From: Blastomyces gilchristii SLH14081
Taxonomy: Eukaryota > Ascomycota > Eurotiomycetes > Onygenales > Ajellomycetaceae
Length of the DNA stretch: 64,000 nt
Assembly: GCF_000003855.2 (NCBI RefSeq)
Contig: NW_003101680.1
Coordinates: 5,934,613 to 5,998,612, forward strand
Direction: 5' to 3'
Part shown: piece after piece, positions 49,207 through 62,168 of the stretch
How positions within the stretch are numbered: position 1 is the stretch's first letter
Layout: every line of letters begins with the position of its first letter
Made by a program: the position numbers and the translations under genes
Notes under the pieces: model-generated
The model's database searches: none
What the model saw: only the letters and a program-made list of their open reading frames with translations
What the model was told of the DNA's origin: nothing

Positions 49207-52200
49207 CTATATCTGATTGATTTCCTGCTTGTCATATTCAGATATTTCTGAATTTAGCCATTTTCTTGTAGCTGCTTGAGTTTCTGATAGAAAGTCTATT
49301 AAGTATTTAATTCCTGTCTCAGTTGAGAATAAGAATCTCATATTTAATTGATTTAGATCATACTTCTCTTTCAATCTGGCTCTGAGACTATTGTATAATG
49401 TACAGTGCATTACAATATGCTTAGGATTCTTATTTGCATTGCAGAATGAACATTCTATTGAGTCAAGTCTATCATCAAATCTTTGTATATAAGATTTGAA
49501 ATAGCCATGTCCTAGTTTCAGCTGTATTATAGATGAGAATATTTTCTTTTTACATTTAATTGAACAAGATTTCCACTTGGATTTTATTTCAAATCTTGAA
49601 TAATGTATACTCTTCTTTTATTTCTGTCAGCTTTCATTTTACTTATCTAAACAAGATTCTTTTATTTTTCTCTTTATAAAAGATCAGAATATAATTTTTT
49701 GAATAGATCTGCTTAATTCTGCACTCTTTTGTACAGCTGAATCAGTCAATTCATTGTCATAAATATTCATATAAGCAGAAATCCAGTGCATATGAATTAT
49801 CAGCTTTGATATTCTTCTCTTTTGAATTTTCAAAACAGAGTTTAAGATCAGTTCAAGATTCATTTGATCATTATAAATCTGACTATTTCTAAGTCTTTTT
49901 AAAACAGCTTGACTATCAGAGAATATTCATATCTCTTTCAAACTATTTTCTCTTTTATAAGATTTTATTTCAATAAGTTTGAAAGCTTTCACTATTGTAA
50001 ATAGTTCAGTGTCAAAGACTTCAGGTTCACAGTTCAAATTTCAGAAATCTGGGATAAAATTAATATTATCTTCAGTATAAGCAATGTCTGTGCCTAATCT
50101 ATTCAAATTCTCATTTTTTGAGTCATCTGAATAAATCAGAATAGAGTCTTTTATATTAATTGTAGAAATTCTCTACAAATACTGTTCATATTCTTTCTCT
50201 TTAGATAGTTCACTTATTTATAAGTCTATAAGAGATTCAAGCTTTTCTCTTCAGAGAGATAACTTCTCATGATCAACTTTTCAATATTTAAAGAAGAAAA
50301 TTGATTTTTAATCAGTGAGTATAGTTTATACAGTTGAGAAGACATTTTCTTTGAAGAATTATTTTCATTTCAATCAAGAAATCTATTTCAATCCAGTTCA
50401 TTTTCAGAGTTAATTGATGAAAATGAAGAAGAGACTCTTTCTCTGATTATATGATTTAAGCTCATCTTTATAACTCTCAGAGTATAGTTTATACAGGCCT
50501 TTTCAAATCTAATAGCAGAAGAAGAAATTGAAGCTTCAATTTTCATTGCTTTAATAGAAGATGATTTGAATGCTCTCAGAATTCTTCTCAAAGCTCTGTT
50601 TTACAGACTTTGAAAGAGTTCAGTGAAATTTTCTTGATTATTCTATTAAACTTAAACTTCATAATCAGCTACTGAGATAATACAGGCTATATATAACTGT
50701 CTCATAGTCTGAAAGAATATATCTCTCTCTGTATTTGATAGTCTGGTAATGTTATTTAATAGTCTTTCTGTCTTGACAGTTCTTTGTTGAATATAATATT
50801 TAAAATTCAACTTGGAGTTTAATCATACTTCTAATCATTTGACATTTAAACTGGGTTTAATCTCTCTATTTAAAAGAGTTAGAAATAGTTCTTTCTCATT
50901 GAATCTAGAAAAGAAATGAATTAACTCAGTTTTATTCATATTAAATTAAATTTGATTGATATCTGCTCTGACAAAGATTTTCTTTGTAGCTTTTTCAATC
51001 ACTTTTAAATTCTCTTTGATAGTTTTTGAGCTGTAGACTAGATCAATATCATCTATATAACTCAGAGTTTGCACTATTTTCATATTTCTATCTTTGAATA
51101 TATATGCAGTGTATATTACAAATAAAATGAGTGAGATTGAAGATTCTTACAGCACTTCTATTTTTATCTTAGTCTTGTCTTATTTTATTCCATCAAAGAA
51201 AATTTATATGATTCTTTTAAATATAAAACAGTTAATTCATTTTATTAGAGAAAGTGACAGTTTTAACATCTTTAAAGTCTGAATTAACTTTCACTTTGAA
51301 ACAGGATCAAATGCTTCTTTTATATCAATAAAAGCTGCAGTTGAGATCAGATCTTAATACTTACTTATTTGAATAGTATGAATAACTGAGAGAACAGTGT
51401 CAATTACAGAACATTGTTTTCTATCTCTTATTTATTCACTGAATAAAAGAAAGTTATTAATAGAGCTTATAAAAGATAGTTAAGTAGTTATTATCTTTTT
51501 CAAAACCTTTTCTAGACAGTTTAATAGAGATATTACTCTATATAACTTAGAAATTGAAGTTTTTCTATTAGATTTTATAAGAATCACTTCAGTGGCTTCT
51601 CTTCAGCATTCAGAATCATATTCATTTGTCAAGAGATTAAAAAAGAGCTCAAAATATTCATTCTTTAAGTAGGAATATGTATTTTAAATAATTAAGTGAT
51701 TAATTGAATCAGGCTGTGCAGCAGGTTTAACAGAACTTGTGAAGATAGCTGACTCTAATTCATCTTATGTAAGATTAGGTCATTTCCAGTCATTTTCATC
51801 AATGTAGTTGAGAAGTGATATATTCTCTTTCTCTGAATCTGAATCTGATGAGTTCTGAAAGAGAATTCTCATGAAAGCTTGATATTTTTTCTCAAAAGAG
51901 TTTGCTGTATATAATTCATTCTAAAATATATATTCTAAGGCTGGAAGTTTTGCTACACTTCTTATTTTAGTATAGTTAAAAGCTTTAAAAACTTTCTTTT
52001 CTTATACTTCTTTAAGAAATTTATTCCAGCAGTCTATTTTAGCTCTTTTAATATCTGAAAAATATTCATTTCTGACAGCTTTGAACTCTTTATCAGATAT
52101 TATATCATTCTTTCAATCTCTTTTAGCAGTAGCTAATTCTTTTCTTTTAGATGAGATATTCTCATTTAATCAAGATTTTGAATACTCAGAAGATTTTCTC

Positions 52201-53100
52201 TTTGAAATATTATCTCTAACACTTGATAGAATAATAGATGTAATGAGCTTCACTCTATTCTTAAGTATTTCATTTGAGATATCTTGATCAGAATTTCAAT
52301 ATAGCTTACTCTATCTTTCAGATTTTAACAGTTTTATACTTTCTTTAACTGCTTTTCAATCAGCTTTTTCAATGTTAAACTGATTAGAGAGAAGAGAGTT
52401 TTCACTTATTTGTTTTTCAATCAGTTCAATATTAAATTGAATAATCTGATGATCTGATTCTGATGTCTCACTTGAATCAATAAATCAGTTTACAAGTCTT
52501 TTTTTCACTAGATTTTGTGATATGAAGATTAGATCTATAATAGATTTCTGTTTCATATCTTTTCTAAAGAATGTTTATTGATCAGACTTATTAATCAAAT
52601 CTATTGAATGCTTAAAGATTTATTCAATCAGATTATCAGCTCTTACTGCTTTCTTGCATTCTGTATTTCATCAGAGATGATGTGCATTAAAATCTTCTAT
52701 AATTATAGAGTTTCTTGATGAAGTTATGTTCAGAAATTCTCTATCAATTATTCAGATATTGTTATTTTTCTTCAATGACTTTTCATTATAGATATTATAA
52801 GCTGTATAGTATCAAACTCATTTTCTTTATCTATAATATCACTCATCAGAATATCAGGGTCAGTCATGATATTAAATCTTAGATTAAATTAATATCTTGA
52901 TCTCTTTCTTTCATAGATCACTACTCTTGACTTTATCTCAGACTTTTGAGATAGAAAGTAGTAGTAGCTTGAATGAGAAATAATGTATTTTTACTCAGTA
53001 TTAAAATTCAGTTTCTGAAGTAGTATAAAATTAACTTTTTATTCAAATATAATTTGAAGATAAGAATAAATGCAATTTGAGTCTCTATTCACATTATTTT
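49207..53100 (-). pseudogene. LINE-C ORF2 remnant
   Basis: Endonuclease about 52870-52420, RT about 51900-50650 with YIDD-type codons damaged, RNase H about 50150-49700, and a C-terminal zinc knuckle followed by a conserved tail. The final 67 codons (49207-49410) are open and end at a natural stop, giving the ORF2 C-terminus for the family (ends SEYDKQEINQI). The segment 50388-50591 is also open. Elsewhere stops are dense. Confidence 0.8.
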
Positions 53101-53412
53101 AAATAAATATGATTTTTGAAGAGTTTTTCCACTTTTTTTATTATTTTTATTGTATATTCATACTAAAAGAGAGTAGAGTAGAATCTAATCACTATTATCA
53201 GATAGTAAATTATAACTATTCTGAAAAGTAGAAATCTTAACTGCTTGTATTATATCTAGTTTATCATCAGAGTCATTTCTCAATTCTCTAATCTTAACAG
53301 AAGTTTGAGAATTCAAATTGTATTTACATTTAGCTGAAGAATTACAGTTTGAAGATTTAGATAGTTGAGAGTTTCTTCTTTTTGAGCTTGCAGTTATGAG
53401 TTTACTGACTTA

Positions 53413-54788
53413 ATTATTCTCTTCAGTTCTAGATTTACTTTGAGCTTTATCTTTTCTTCAGTTCTTTTAAGTTCTTGAAGTAAATATACATTCTTTTGAG
53501 CTAGATGTATATTTTTCTTTACAATTAGAGTATTTAAGCAGAGTGTATTGACATATTTCATCTCTTTTTAAGCATGTTTCATATTTATGCTCACTAGTTT
53601 TATGATCTCTGGCACAGAATACATATTTTGAGTCTCTAAAATATGAGATTGTAAAGTGTTCATATTTTTCATAGTTTGAACACTGTGTTTAAGCTTTGAG
53701 ATTCATTCTTGAGTCTTTGTATTCATAAACTCTCATTTTCAAATCTGCTACTCTTACTTCAGAGATCTTTGACTGTTTAAGTATCTTTATATATACTAGA
53801 ACAGAGGCATTTCTTCTGCTTTGTCTGAACTCAATTGAATTTAGTCATACAGGCTCATTTCTCAGTTAAATAGAGTTGTATTCTTCTAATTCATTTTTGA
53901 GAAGTAGCATTGCTTCACAGTCAAAAGTTTCAACTGGAATATCATGAAGAATGAATTTATCTCACTTTTCATCTCTTTCAGATAAAATTATTATGTTTAG
54001 CAAAGATTCTACTGCTGATTTTCAGAAATTCTCATTCTGAGTAAGGAATTCTGCACTGAATTCAGGCATTGTAGTCAGAATGATGAAGTTTTGAAAGAAT
54101 GATGACTCAATTGAAGCTATAACTGATTTTTGCACTTCAATATCAGTTATTAACTGAGAAAAGAACTACTGATTAATTTCATTTCTGATTCTGAAAATGA
54201 GGTTTGAGTTTAGCTTATTCCTTTCCAGAATATCCTGATTTGAGACTTTGAGAATAAGTCTTCTATTTCTGAAGATTTGAAAGTTTTTCTCTTTTTACAT
54301 TTTTTTCTTCACTTTTCTATAAATAGAAGTATGAGCAGTATTTCTCTCAGTTTTCTCAGGATTTTGAGCAGATTTTAAGACAGCAGGTTTAGAGATAGCA
54401 GATTCAGCTACTTGAGCACATGTTTTCTTCTGATTCAAAGAAGAAGAAGAAGTAGAAAAAAAAAGAAGAAGAGTAAGATGAAGAGTCAGTGATTGTACTA
54501 GAAATTTTCAATGTTTTTTAAACTGAGTTTGAAATTCCAAGTTTGAACTTGATCATCTTCTGTAGTTGTCTAGCCTGAGCATGAAGAATTAACAGAACTT
54601 CTTTATTTATCTCACTCAGATACTGCTTTTCAAGAATCTTGCTTACTTTTTCAAGTTTCTGTATTTCAAGAACTTATTATTTCTCTCTTTCTTCTTTCTT
54701 TCTTCTCTTCAGAATTTCAATCTCAGAAATAGTATTTGAGAAAGCATCTTTTTCCACATTAACTGAGTGTAATTTTGAACTCATTATT
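53413..54788 (-). pseudogene. LINE-C ORF1 remnant
   Basis: Uninterrupted by MITE or duplication, so it shows the natural extent of ORF1, about 458 codons. The start ATG is kept near 54788, and the zinc-knuckle cluster lies near 53690-53460. Stops from transitions are spread through the frame. Confidence 0.75.
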
Positions 54789-55839
54789 CTCACTCAATGA
54801 AAAGTTGGTCAGACTGTTTCAATTGAGATATTTATTGAACTCTTTTGAACAGTTGATCAGACTGTTTCAATTAAGAGATTTCTAAGTCTGTTTTCAATTG
54901 AAAATTTGGTCAGACTGTTTTAAAAGAAGAATACAAGACTTTCATGTATAAAATATTTGATTTTTTTCACACTACTTCATTAACTAGGTTAGATTTTTGA
55001 AGAGAATCTAATAAACTAAAATTGATTTTTGAGATAAATCAATAAAATCTTTATAATCTCTTTCTTGAGATACAGTGAGGAAAAGTATGATATTAATTGA
55101 TAATAAATCAGATAATATGACAGTTTTTGAGAGAAAAACTGGCAAAAAATAAATCAATTTTTTGCAGAGAAATTGATTAATACTATTTAATTTTATTCTA
55201 AATCATTCAATTCTTCTCACACAACAAGTGTGCAACTTAAATCAGTTAATAAACAGTGTAAAAAAGAATTAAGTATTAATGAAAGCTCATCAGTCACTGA
55301 AAAAGTAATTCTTACTTAAAAGAATATGAAATTATGACAGAAAACAGCTCTGTTTTTAATTCTTTGTAAGAATATTGTGTAAAATTCAGAGAAAAACATC
55401 TTACTTTTTCAAGAGAAGTAAAAAACTATTTCTAAGATCTTTTTTTTTGCATTAACTGCTGCAGAAGAATGAGATAGAAACTGCTAAGATATGTACTACT
55501 ATATACTCTCTATTAAGACTTTCCCTCGGGCCTCTTCAGAGTCTTGATATTATAGAGAATATAAGTCTCTTTCTATATAATAATATGAACATTGCCAGCG
55601 GGATGTAGAGGAACTGGTTATTTATATCTTAAAATAGAAGACTTTGTCAATGATTATATCAATATAGAGTTAATTCTCAAATTGAATAGAAACCTAGTGT
55701 TGCTGTTCTCAATCACTTGCAGAATCTATTGAATATTGAGGTATTAAAACTAGATTTAATATATCTCACTGTGCAGGGATCAAAGGCTCAGTCAGATCTT
55801 GAAGTATACTGATTTTATAGTTGTTGATGTGCTGTTGAC

Positions 55840-56313
55840 TTGTTGTCTGCTGATTATGTATCAAATGCTGTTGCTGAGGTTTCTTTTTGTATTTTTCTGC
55901 TGGGGATGGGCCTGATTGGGAAGGGCGGTACGAGGGTGGGACTTGGCGTTGATGTTTTGGAACATCAAAGATGGACAGGGTTTTCGCGGAGGTCGCTCCT
56001 CAGATATCTCCACAATTACAGATCAGGGATCTGCCAAAATCAAGAAGATTGGTGCAGATGGCTAGGTCTCTTCACCTTACAATTTGTATGGCAATTTGGC
56101 CTGGTGTTGTGGTGTGGTAGGGGTGAACGGGGGATAATCCCACACAGGAGTTTCAAACAACGTCTGGTTCACGTTTGGCTGGATATCTCCACCACCACAC
56201 GGGGTATGCGGTCGGCGATGGGGTCAAAATGCTCGTATGATCGAGGGCTTTTCGATGGATCTATCGGCGGGTTCTTATTCGAAAAATCGAGCGAGTTCGT
56301 GGTGGAGCGGTTG
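55840..56313 (-). promoter_or_regulatory. LINE-C 5' UTR with a single monomer
   Basis: Relatively GC-rich and little mutated. A 161-codon open frame on the plus strand (55840-56325) is antisense to the element and is not considered a gene. The block is shared with LINE-A (7590-8205) and LINE-B (37554-38040). It is the probable promoter-containing region of the LINE. Confidence 0.6.
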
Positions 56314-59300
56314 TCTGTTATATGATAATATGAAAGTTGTAATAGACAGTAATCTATGTTATTATGCAATGATTAAATCTTCAGTTGTAAGATATTATAA
56401 TCTTCAGTGTATTCTCTTATTAAAACTCTAACTTCTCACAGAATTTGATCACTTATAAGACATTTATATCTGTTACATAATAAAGTTAAATATAGATATT
56501 AAAGAACATTAACATGAAGATGTCTACATATATAAAGTTAATAATCTTGATTATAATCTTATGATAGAACTTATTTAACTATCTGAATATAACATCTTAT
56601 TGATAACTTGAAACAGAAGCGTAATATTCTCTAACAATAATAGAGTTTACAAAGATGATATTCATAAGACTATGAACCTGACACAGATCTCTGTCAACAC
56701 TTATAAAATGATCTGAAAAAGAAGTCACTGACAAGATCACTGATAGCAGAATTATATAGTAATCTATTTCATTGATCTGACTCATATTAAGAAAGCTCTA
56801 CAGAAGTTATTCTATACTATAATAACAGATTTTCATACAAAACTCTCTTAATAATATTATCAATACCTAGATATCTTTTAATAAGATAATATTACAAATA
56901 TACTTCTCTTACAAGACTCAGGAGTGAATCACAGTATTAAGTTAAAAAAGAAGAATAATAAGAATTCTGAGTCATCATAAGACAATCTTTATAATATGTC
57001 TTAAGATAAACTTCTTCTTTTTCAGAAGATACTCAATGATCTGTTAAATAAGAGATTTATATACATTAGTAACTCTTTTACTACAGCTTCTATTCTTCTT
57101 GTGAAGAAATTAAATAAAGAACTCTGATTCTATGTAAACTATCAAGATCTGAACAGATTGATAAAGAAAGATTATTATTTCTTTTCTCTCATCAATCAAA
57201 CTTTAGTATGTATTGAGTGAGCTCAATGATTTACAAAGCTAGATGTTATCACTGTATTTTATAAGATTTATATCACTGAAGAAGATGAATAACTCACAGT
57301 ATTCTGAACATATTATAATGTCTTTGAATGAGTAGTCACTCTCTTTGAACTAGGTAATACTGTCAGTACATTTCAGCAGTATATTAACTGAGCACTCTGA
57401 GATTTTCTTAATGAGTTTGCATCTGTATATCTTGATAACATTTTCATCTTTATCAATGAATTCAGAAAGAAACATCAGAATCATGTACAGAGAGTATTAT
57501 AATAATTATAAGAGATACAACTATTAATACATATTAACAAGTGTGATTTTGAAGTCAAGAGTATAAAATATCTTGATTTTATCATAGAAGCTGATAAGAG
57601 AATTTGAATGAATTCTGAGAAGATCTTTACTATTCTTGAATGAAAAGCTTCACATACTATAAAAGATGTACAAAGTTTCATCAGATTTACTTACTTCTAT
57701 CAGTGATTTATACAAAACTTCTCAGATATTACAAGATCACTTACATAACTTATCAAGAAAAACTCAGTGTTTCAGTAATCAGTGAATACTGAAGCTGCAT
57801 TTATATAGATGAAGAAAATATTTATTAATACTTCTCTACTAATAATATTTGATTCTGATTACAAGACAGATATGAAAGCTGATTTCTCTATGTCAGAGAA
57901 GAAGTTATATTGCAATATAATAGTAAAGATATCTTAAAATTATACATTTTCATGTCTAATAAACTAAGTCTCACTGAATGCAATTATGAGATCCATGATA
58001 AGAAAGTTCTCACAATTATACACTGTCTAGAAGAATGAAACTCTGAACTCTGAAGTATCATCAAATTTCAGATAATCACAGATCACAAGAATCTCAAATA
58101 CTTCACTATCACTTACAAGCTTACTGAATGACAGATGCAATGATCTGAGCTATTAAGCTGTTTTCATTTCATAATACATTACTGCTCTAACAGTCAGAAC
58201 TCAATAACAGATACTCTCTTATAATAAGAGTAAGATACATTATCTGATGTAACAGATACTGACTGAATGAATTAAGGGCATCAGCTCTTGAATCTGAAGA
58301 TATTAATTGATCAAGATGAAATAACTTATGACACTATACACACTTTTCTGATTAGAACTGTCTCTGATATCTTACCCTCTTCTGAATCTACACTGAATGA
58401 ATTATAACATATAACAGCTCAAACTGATAAACTTCTTCAAGAACTCATTGAAGCAGTATGTCAAAAAGCTCTCTGATTTTCCTCAGAACTATGTATAAGA
58501 ACTGACATCTCAGAGGACTTAATTAATAATCATTACACTCTGTAATTCTGTGAATAATACTGAGTCTCTTACTCTGATTCTCTACACATCTGAATAATAC
58601 AAGAGATGCATGATTTGTATATAACTGAATATTCAGATTGCGAATAACTGTACTGAATAATCTCTTGAGAATTCTACTGACCTGAGATTTTGAACAGCAT
58701 CAGATGCTTTATTCAAAACTGTTATTATTATTTCTCTATTAGCTTATGAAAGAATTGTAGAAAAGATCTACTTAAATCACTTAATATGTGTGATAGAATC
58801 TGATAAGATGTGATAATTGACTTTACTATTAATCTCTCTGTGAGTAAGAGTTATAAGAACATTCTGATCATTATTGACTGATTAAGTAAAGATGTGATAT
58901 TGAAATCTTATAATAAGATTGATATTAAATGAATCACTGAAGTCTTTCTACAGAGTTCATTCTATCAGATATATGAATTACTGAGATTCATAGTATTGAA
59001 TTGAGACAGTCAATTTATAAGTGCTCTCTGAATGAGAATCTGTCAAGTTCTCAAGATTATATACTGTTTGTTAACTGTCTATTACTCTGAGACTGATAAT
59101 ATATCAGAGTGAATAATTCACATAGTGAATAATTATCTTTATAAGTTCTGAAATCATTTATAAGATAACTGATATAATCTTCTTCTACATGCTGAAGTTA
59201 CTATCAATGACTGAGATACTGTTTTAATAGATGTAAGTCTGTTCTTCCTCATATATAATTATCATATAAAGGTGTTGAATCTTCTAGAGACTATACATTT

Positions 59301-60140
59301 CACATCAAATTCTCACAGTTCAATTCAGATCACTGATAATATAGTAATAAAGCTCTGAGACATTCATGACTGAGCAGAAGCCTTTATGATAAGTACTAAA
59401 CAGAATTAAGAAGATTAAACTAATATTTACTAAGATCTTATTAAGTAATATAAGATAGAAGATCTGATATGATTAAATCTTAAGAATATATTAATCACAG
59501 ACTCATCTCATACACTGAATTACTATTATACTAAATATAAGATGATAGAAGTTCTAGACAGTTATAATTACTATCTTGAAACATTATCAGAAATTTATAA
59601 TATCTTTTATATAAGCTTGCTCTGCTATACTGTCACTGACCTGTTCTCTTCTCAACTGACTTCTGACTGACAGTTATTAGAGATTTTAGAATAAGACAAT
59701 GAACTTAAGTAAGAGATTGAAGATATTCTTAACAAGAGATCTTATAGCTGCAGCTGATAATATTTTATAAAATAAGTTAACTATAATTATCTGATCTGAA
59801 CTGTGAGCTCTGCATTATTCAAAACAGCGGGTCTTAACTGATGAGAACTACACACAATTTCATCTCTGAAAAGAAAGAGTCAATGTGCTCAGCTGCGCTC
59901 AATCAATTATATAGACTATTTCATTACACTTCATAGATTGTGATAAAAGCTTCAATTCTTGATCTGCTAAAAAGTTTCAATTCTCAGTCACTGATTCTTG
60001 ACTAAAAAACTTATAGAAGTTTTATTGTTCCGCTCTGAAGCTTTATTACATACACAGAGTCTTTATTCTTTCATCTTGAAGCTTTATCATGTACATGTAT
60101 AAATATTCACTTCAATCACTGATTCTCACACTTTCTCTTT
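56314..60140 (+). mobile_element. G1c: 5'-truncated G1 chromovirus with 3' LTR
   Basis: Starts in the protease (VIDSNLCYY near 56340) and proceeds through RT (about 57030-57650, YLDN active site), RNase H (about 57840-58230), integrase (about 58600-59260) and chromodomain (about 59715-59800). A polypurine tract and a 3' LTR at 59884-60140 follow; the LTR starts TGTGCTCAGCTGCGC and is cut before its CCTCTTACA end by the next LTR. Gag and the 5' LTR are absent. It is collinear with G1a across the site where G1b sits, confirming the nested insertion there. Confidence 0.88.
56330..59870 (+). pseudogene. G1c pol remnant
   Basis: Same polyprotein family as G1a. The protease DSG is DSN here, and the RT box is YLDN. 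It passes without interruption through the region around 57960 where G1a carries G1b. Its chromodomain keeps EIEDIL and CSC-type residues with Trp codons converted to stops. It is slightly more decayed than G1a. Confidence 0.83.
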
Positions 60141-60640
60141 TATGACGGGCTGCGCCTGATCAATCATATAGACTATTTCATTACACTTCACAGATTTCTA
60201 TCACTTCATTCTCAATCGCTGATTCTCAGCCGCTATGAATATATATGCTCTGATTCTCAGCCATTCTCAATCACCAATTCTCACCTGTTATGAATGACTA
60301 CAAATTCTTCTATTCTGAAGCTTCACTGTATACATTACCACATACATGTATAAATATTCACTTCAATTACTAATTCTCACTCTTTCTCTTTCTTTTCTTT
60401 CTTTAACATTTTTCACTTTATTATATAAGATTCATTTATTATACTGATCTATTCAGCATAGACCTCTTACACTTGAAAAACATTCATCATCTTCTCATTA
60501 GAAACAATTACTTATTGAGAAGATATCTGAACATGTAATGACATATAAGAAATAGAGAAACAAACAATCAGTTAAGCAGATACTGAGTTCTCAGATAGAA
60601 GCTTACTTATCAGCTGCTCTGACTCTGTAATAAGATCTTA
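60141..60640 (+). mobile_element. Second G1 LTR (60141-60471) plus start of a G1 leader
   Basis: The LTR begins TATGACGGGCTGCGCC directly where the preceding LTR is cut, and ends GACCTCTTACA at 60471, giving 331 bp with a duplicated inner block. It is followed by CTTGAAAAAC and about 165 bp of G1 leader that match 11993-12160. The arrangement is thus LTR, LTR, leader, as left by tandem insertion or LTR recombination. The leader ends near 60640 and no gag follows. Confidence 0.82.
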
Positions 60641-60920
60641 TAAATAATAAAGAATTGTGATTCAAAGGTGCTTGAGCCAGCGTACAATTACAGGCGTACG
60701 CCGGCTTCTTATATATTGTAATATTGTATACTAAATTAATTAGTGACTGCTATGGCCCCTTTACACTTGCAAGTAAGTTCGGAAGCAGCCGCGTTATTAT
60801 CCGACGGTCGTACATTCTTTCAAATCACATCCTCTCTCACCAGATTCAGTCATGCTCATGTGACCATGATATCTGCCCTAGCTTCATGCGGATTAGCGCG
60901 CCACTAGTGTTCACAATCTT
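60641..60920. other. Unmutated patch with an 11-bp inverted repeat
   Basis: GC-balanced stretch with CpG and GG. AGCCAGCGTAC (60675-60685) and GTACGCCGGCT (60696-60706) form an 11-bp stem with one mismatch and a 10-bp loop. A 66-codon open frame (60724-60924) is not recognised. It could be a relic of single-copy DNA or the end of an unlisted element. Confidence 0.45.
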
Positions 60921-60943
60921 ATAATCTATTCCTGATTCAGCTA

Positions 60944-61654
60944 GTGTTCTGTGTACACTCTCACAAAGAAACTTTCACTATATTATATCTCTCATTCACT
61001 AACTTTTTTCATTCTTTAATCATCTTCTTCATCATTGTCATTATCAAATGTCATTATCATTCAAGATTTCTACTTCTTCTTCTACTCAACTCTTTCTATC
61101 TGTCTGTCTATCACATTGTATGTGTTCCTGGTAATGGCTCTCTGTTCTTATAACAAGTGTCATCATAGTACTCATACTGAGCAGTTTGTTAGCAGTAGAT
61201 GTAACATATTATGAAATGTGATCAGAACTTGTTTATCTTCTAATAATTATCAGAATATATTATCATGAATGACACATCTTCTTCATCTTCTTATATACTC
61301 TTGACTGTTTTTCTTCTCAGCAGGTTTCTGATTGTGTTTTCTGACATGATTTTATATGAATGCAGATGCTGATATATTTGTTTTTATTTATATAGAATCT
61401 TCACATGTTGACAGATCTGTATCTGCTGATAATAGTGAACTCAATGTTGAATCATTGATCAAGAACTTGAAGAATGTGATAATGAAGAAATTATCTGTGT
61501 TATATGTGACTGAGTCTTCTGTGTCTCTTCCTGCTTCTTCTGCTGCTTCTTTCTCTGCTGCTCTCTCTCAATCTTCTACACTTACCTCTGTGTCTGGTTC
61601 TCCCGCTTCTGCTACCCCTGTTCCCACAACTTTTACTTCTGCTACTCGTGGTTT
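60944..61654 (+). pseudogene. Decayed coding-like sequence, unknown family, part 1
   Basis: From about 61356 an open frame encodes an acidic N-terminus (MNADAD..., Ser/Asp/Glu-rich) followed by a Ser/Ala/Thr/Pro-rich stretch (SSAASFSAALSQSS, SGSPASATP). The frame is cut by MITE-5 at 61655. After the MITE the same frame resumes at the duplicated target and continues VASAFITSSPC. Codon use and amino-acid order look like a former gene, possibly gag-like or a host gene. I do not recognise it. Confidence 0.5.
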
Positions 61655-62160
61655 TAGACTGGCCGTCGGGACCATGAATTTCATATTTGGTTTCATTTGG
61701 TCTGGTCTCATACATTTCTTGACGTGAATCCCGCTGGGACTAGCTATTAAAAAAACATGCAAAGTGACTATATATCAGATCTTAAAATGAAACCATGACT
61801 TGAAAAAAATAAGAAAGTGGTTTCATTTAGTTCCATTTAGTCTCATTCTTGACATAAAGTTACTATTTTTAGACATTTTAAGGTTTTTTTTAGACTATTT
61901 TTAATTTTTTAAAAAGTAACACTTTTTGATAACACTTAAATGAGATTTAAAGTCATTTAAAGCAATAAAAATAATTTAAATTGAGAAGTGGAAATCATGG
62001 TCTCATTTGAAAAATGTGATAAGAGTAGACAGTAAGTCTCACTGAAACAGTATGAAACTACTATCTAATGTTAAAACTGTGTAATGAGATCAGTCGAATT
62101 GGTAATGAAACTATCAAAAAATCTGGTCCTGGTTCCAGACACGGTCACACGGTCAGTCTA
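61655..62160 (+). mobile_element. MITE-5 (hAT-like, 506 bp), best preserved copy
   Basis: Begins TAGACTGGCCGTCGGGACC and ends GGTCACACGGTCAGTCTA. It is flanked by CGTGGTTT (61647-61654) and CCTGGTTT (62161-62168), an 8-bp duplication with one mismatch. It keeps the most GG and CG of the five complete copies and serves as a near-ancestral reference for the others. Confidence 0.93.
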
Positions 62161-62168
62161 CCTGGTTT

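Larger units (their letters stand above)
48830..56313 (-). mobile_element. LINE-C: near full-length LINE without a MITE
   Basis: Minus-strand copy from the (TTA)n tail at 48830-48852 to the conserved 5' end at 56313. A CTGTTAT duplication (48820-48826 and 56315-56321) is a candidate target-site duplication. It has a single 5'-UTR monomer and both ORFs in order. It supplies the empty-site reference for MITE-1. The right neighbour is gypsy G1c, interrupted in its protease region; the left neighbour is G3, so the insertion sits at or near an older G3/G1c junction. Confidence 0.87.

Noticed and set aside
55840..56325. A 161-codon open frame as a gene
   Set aside because: It is antisense in the LINE 5' UTR, is shared with two other LINE copies, and is disrupted in them.
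61500..61762. Arg-rich minus-strand frames across MITE-5
   Set aside because: They are antisense to the Ser-rich frame and run into the MITE end, so they are compositional shadows.
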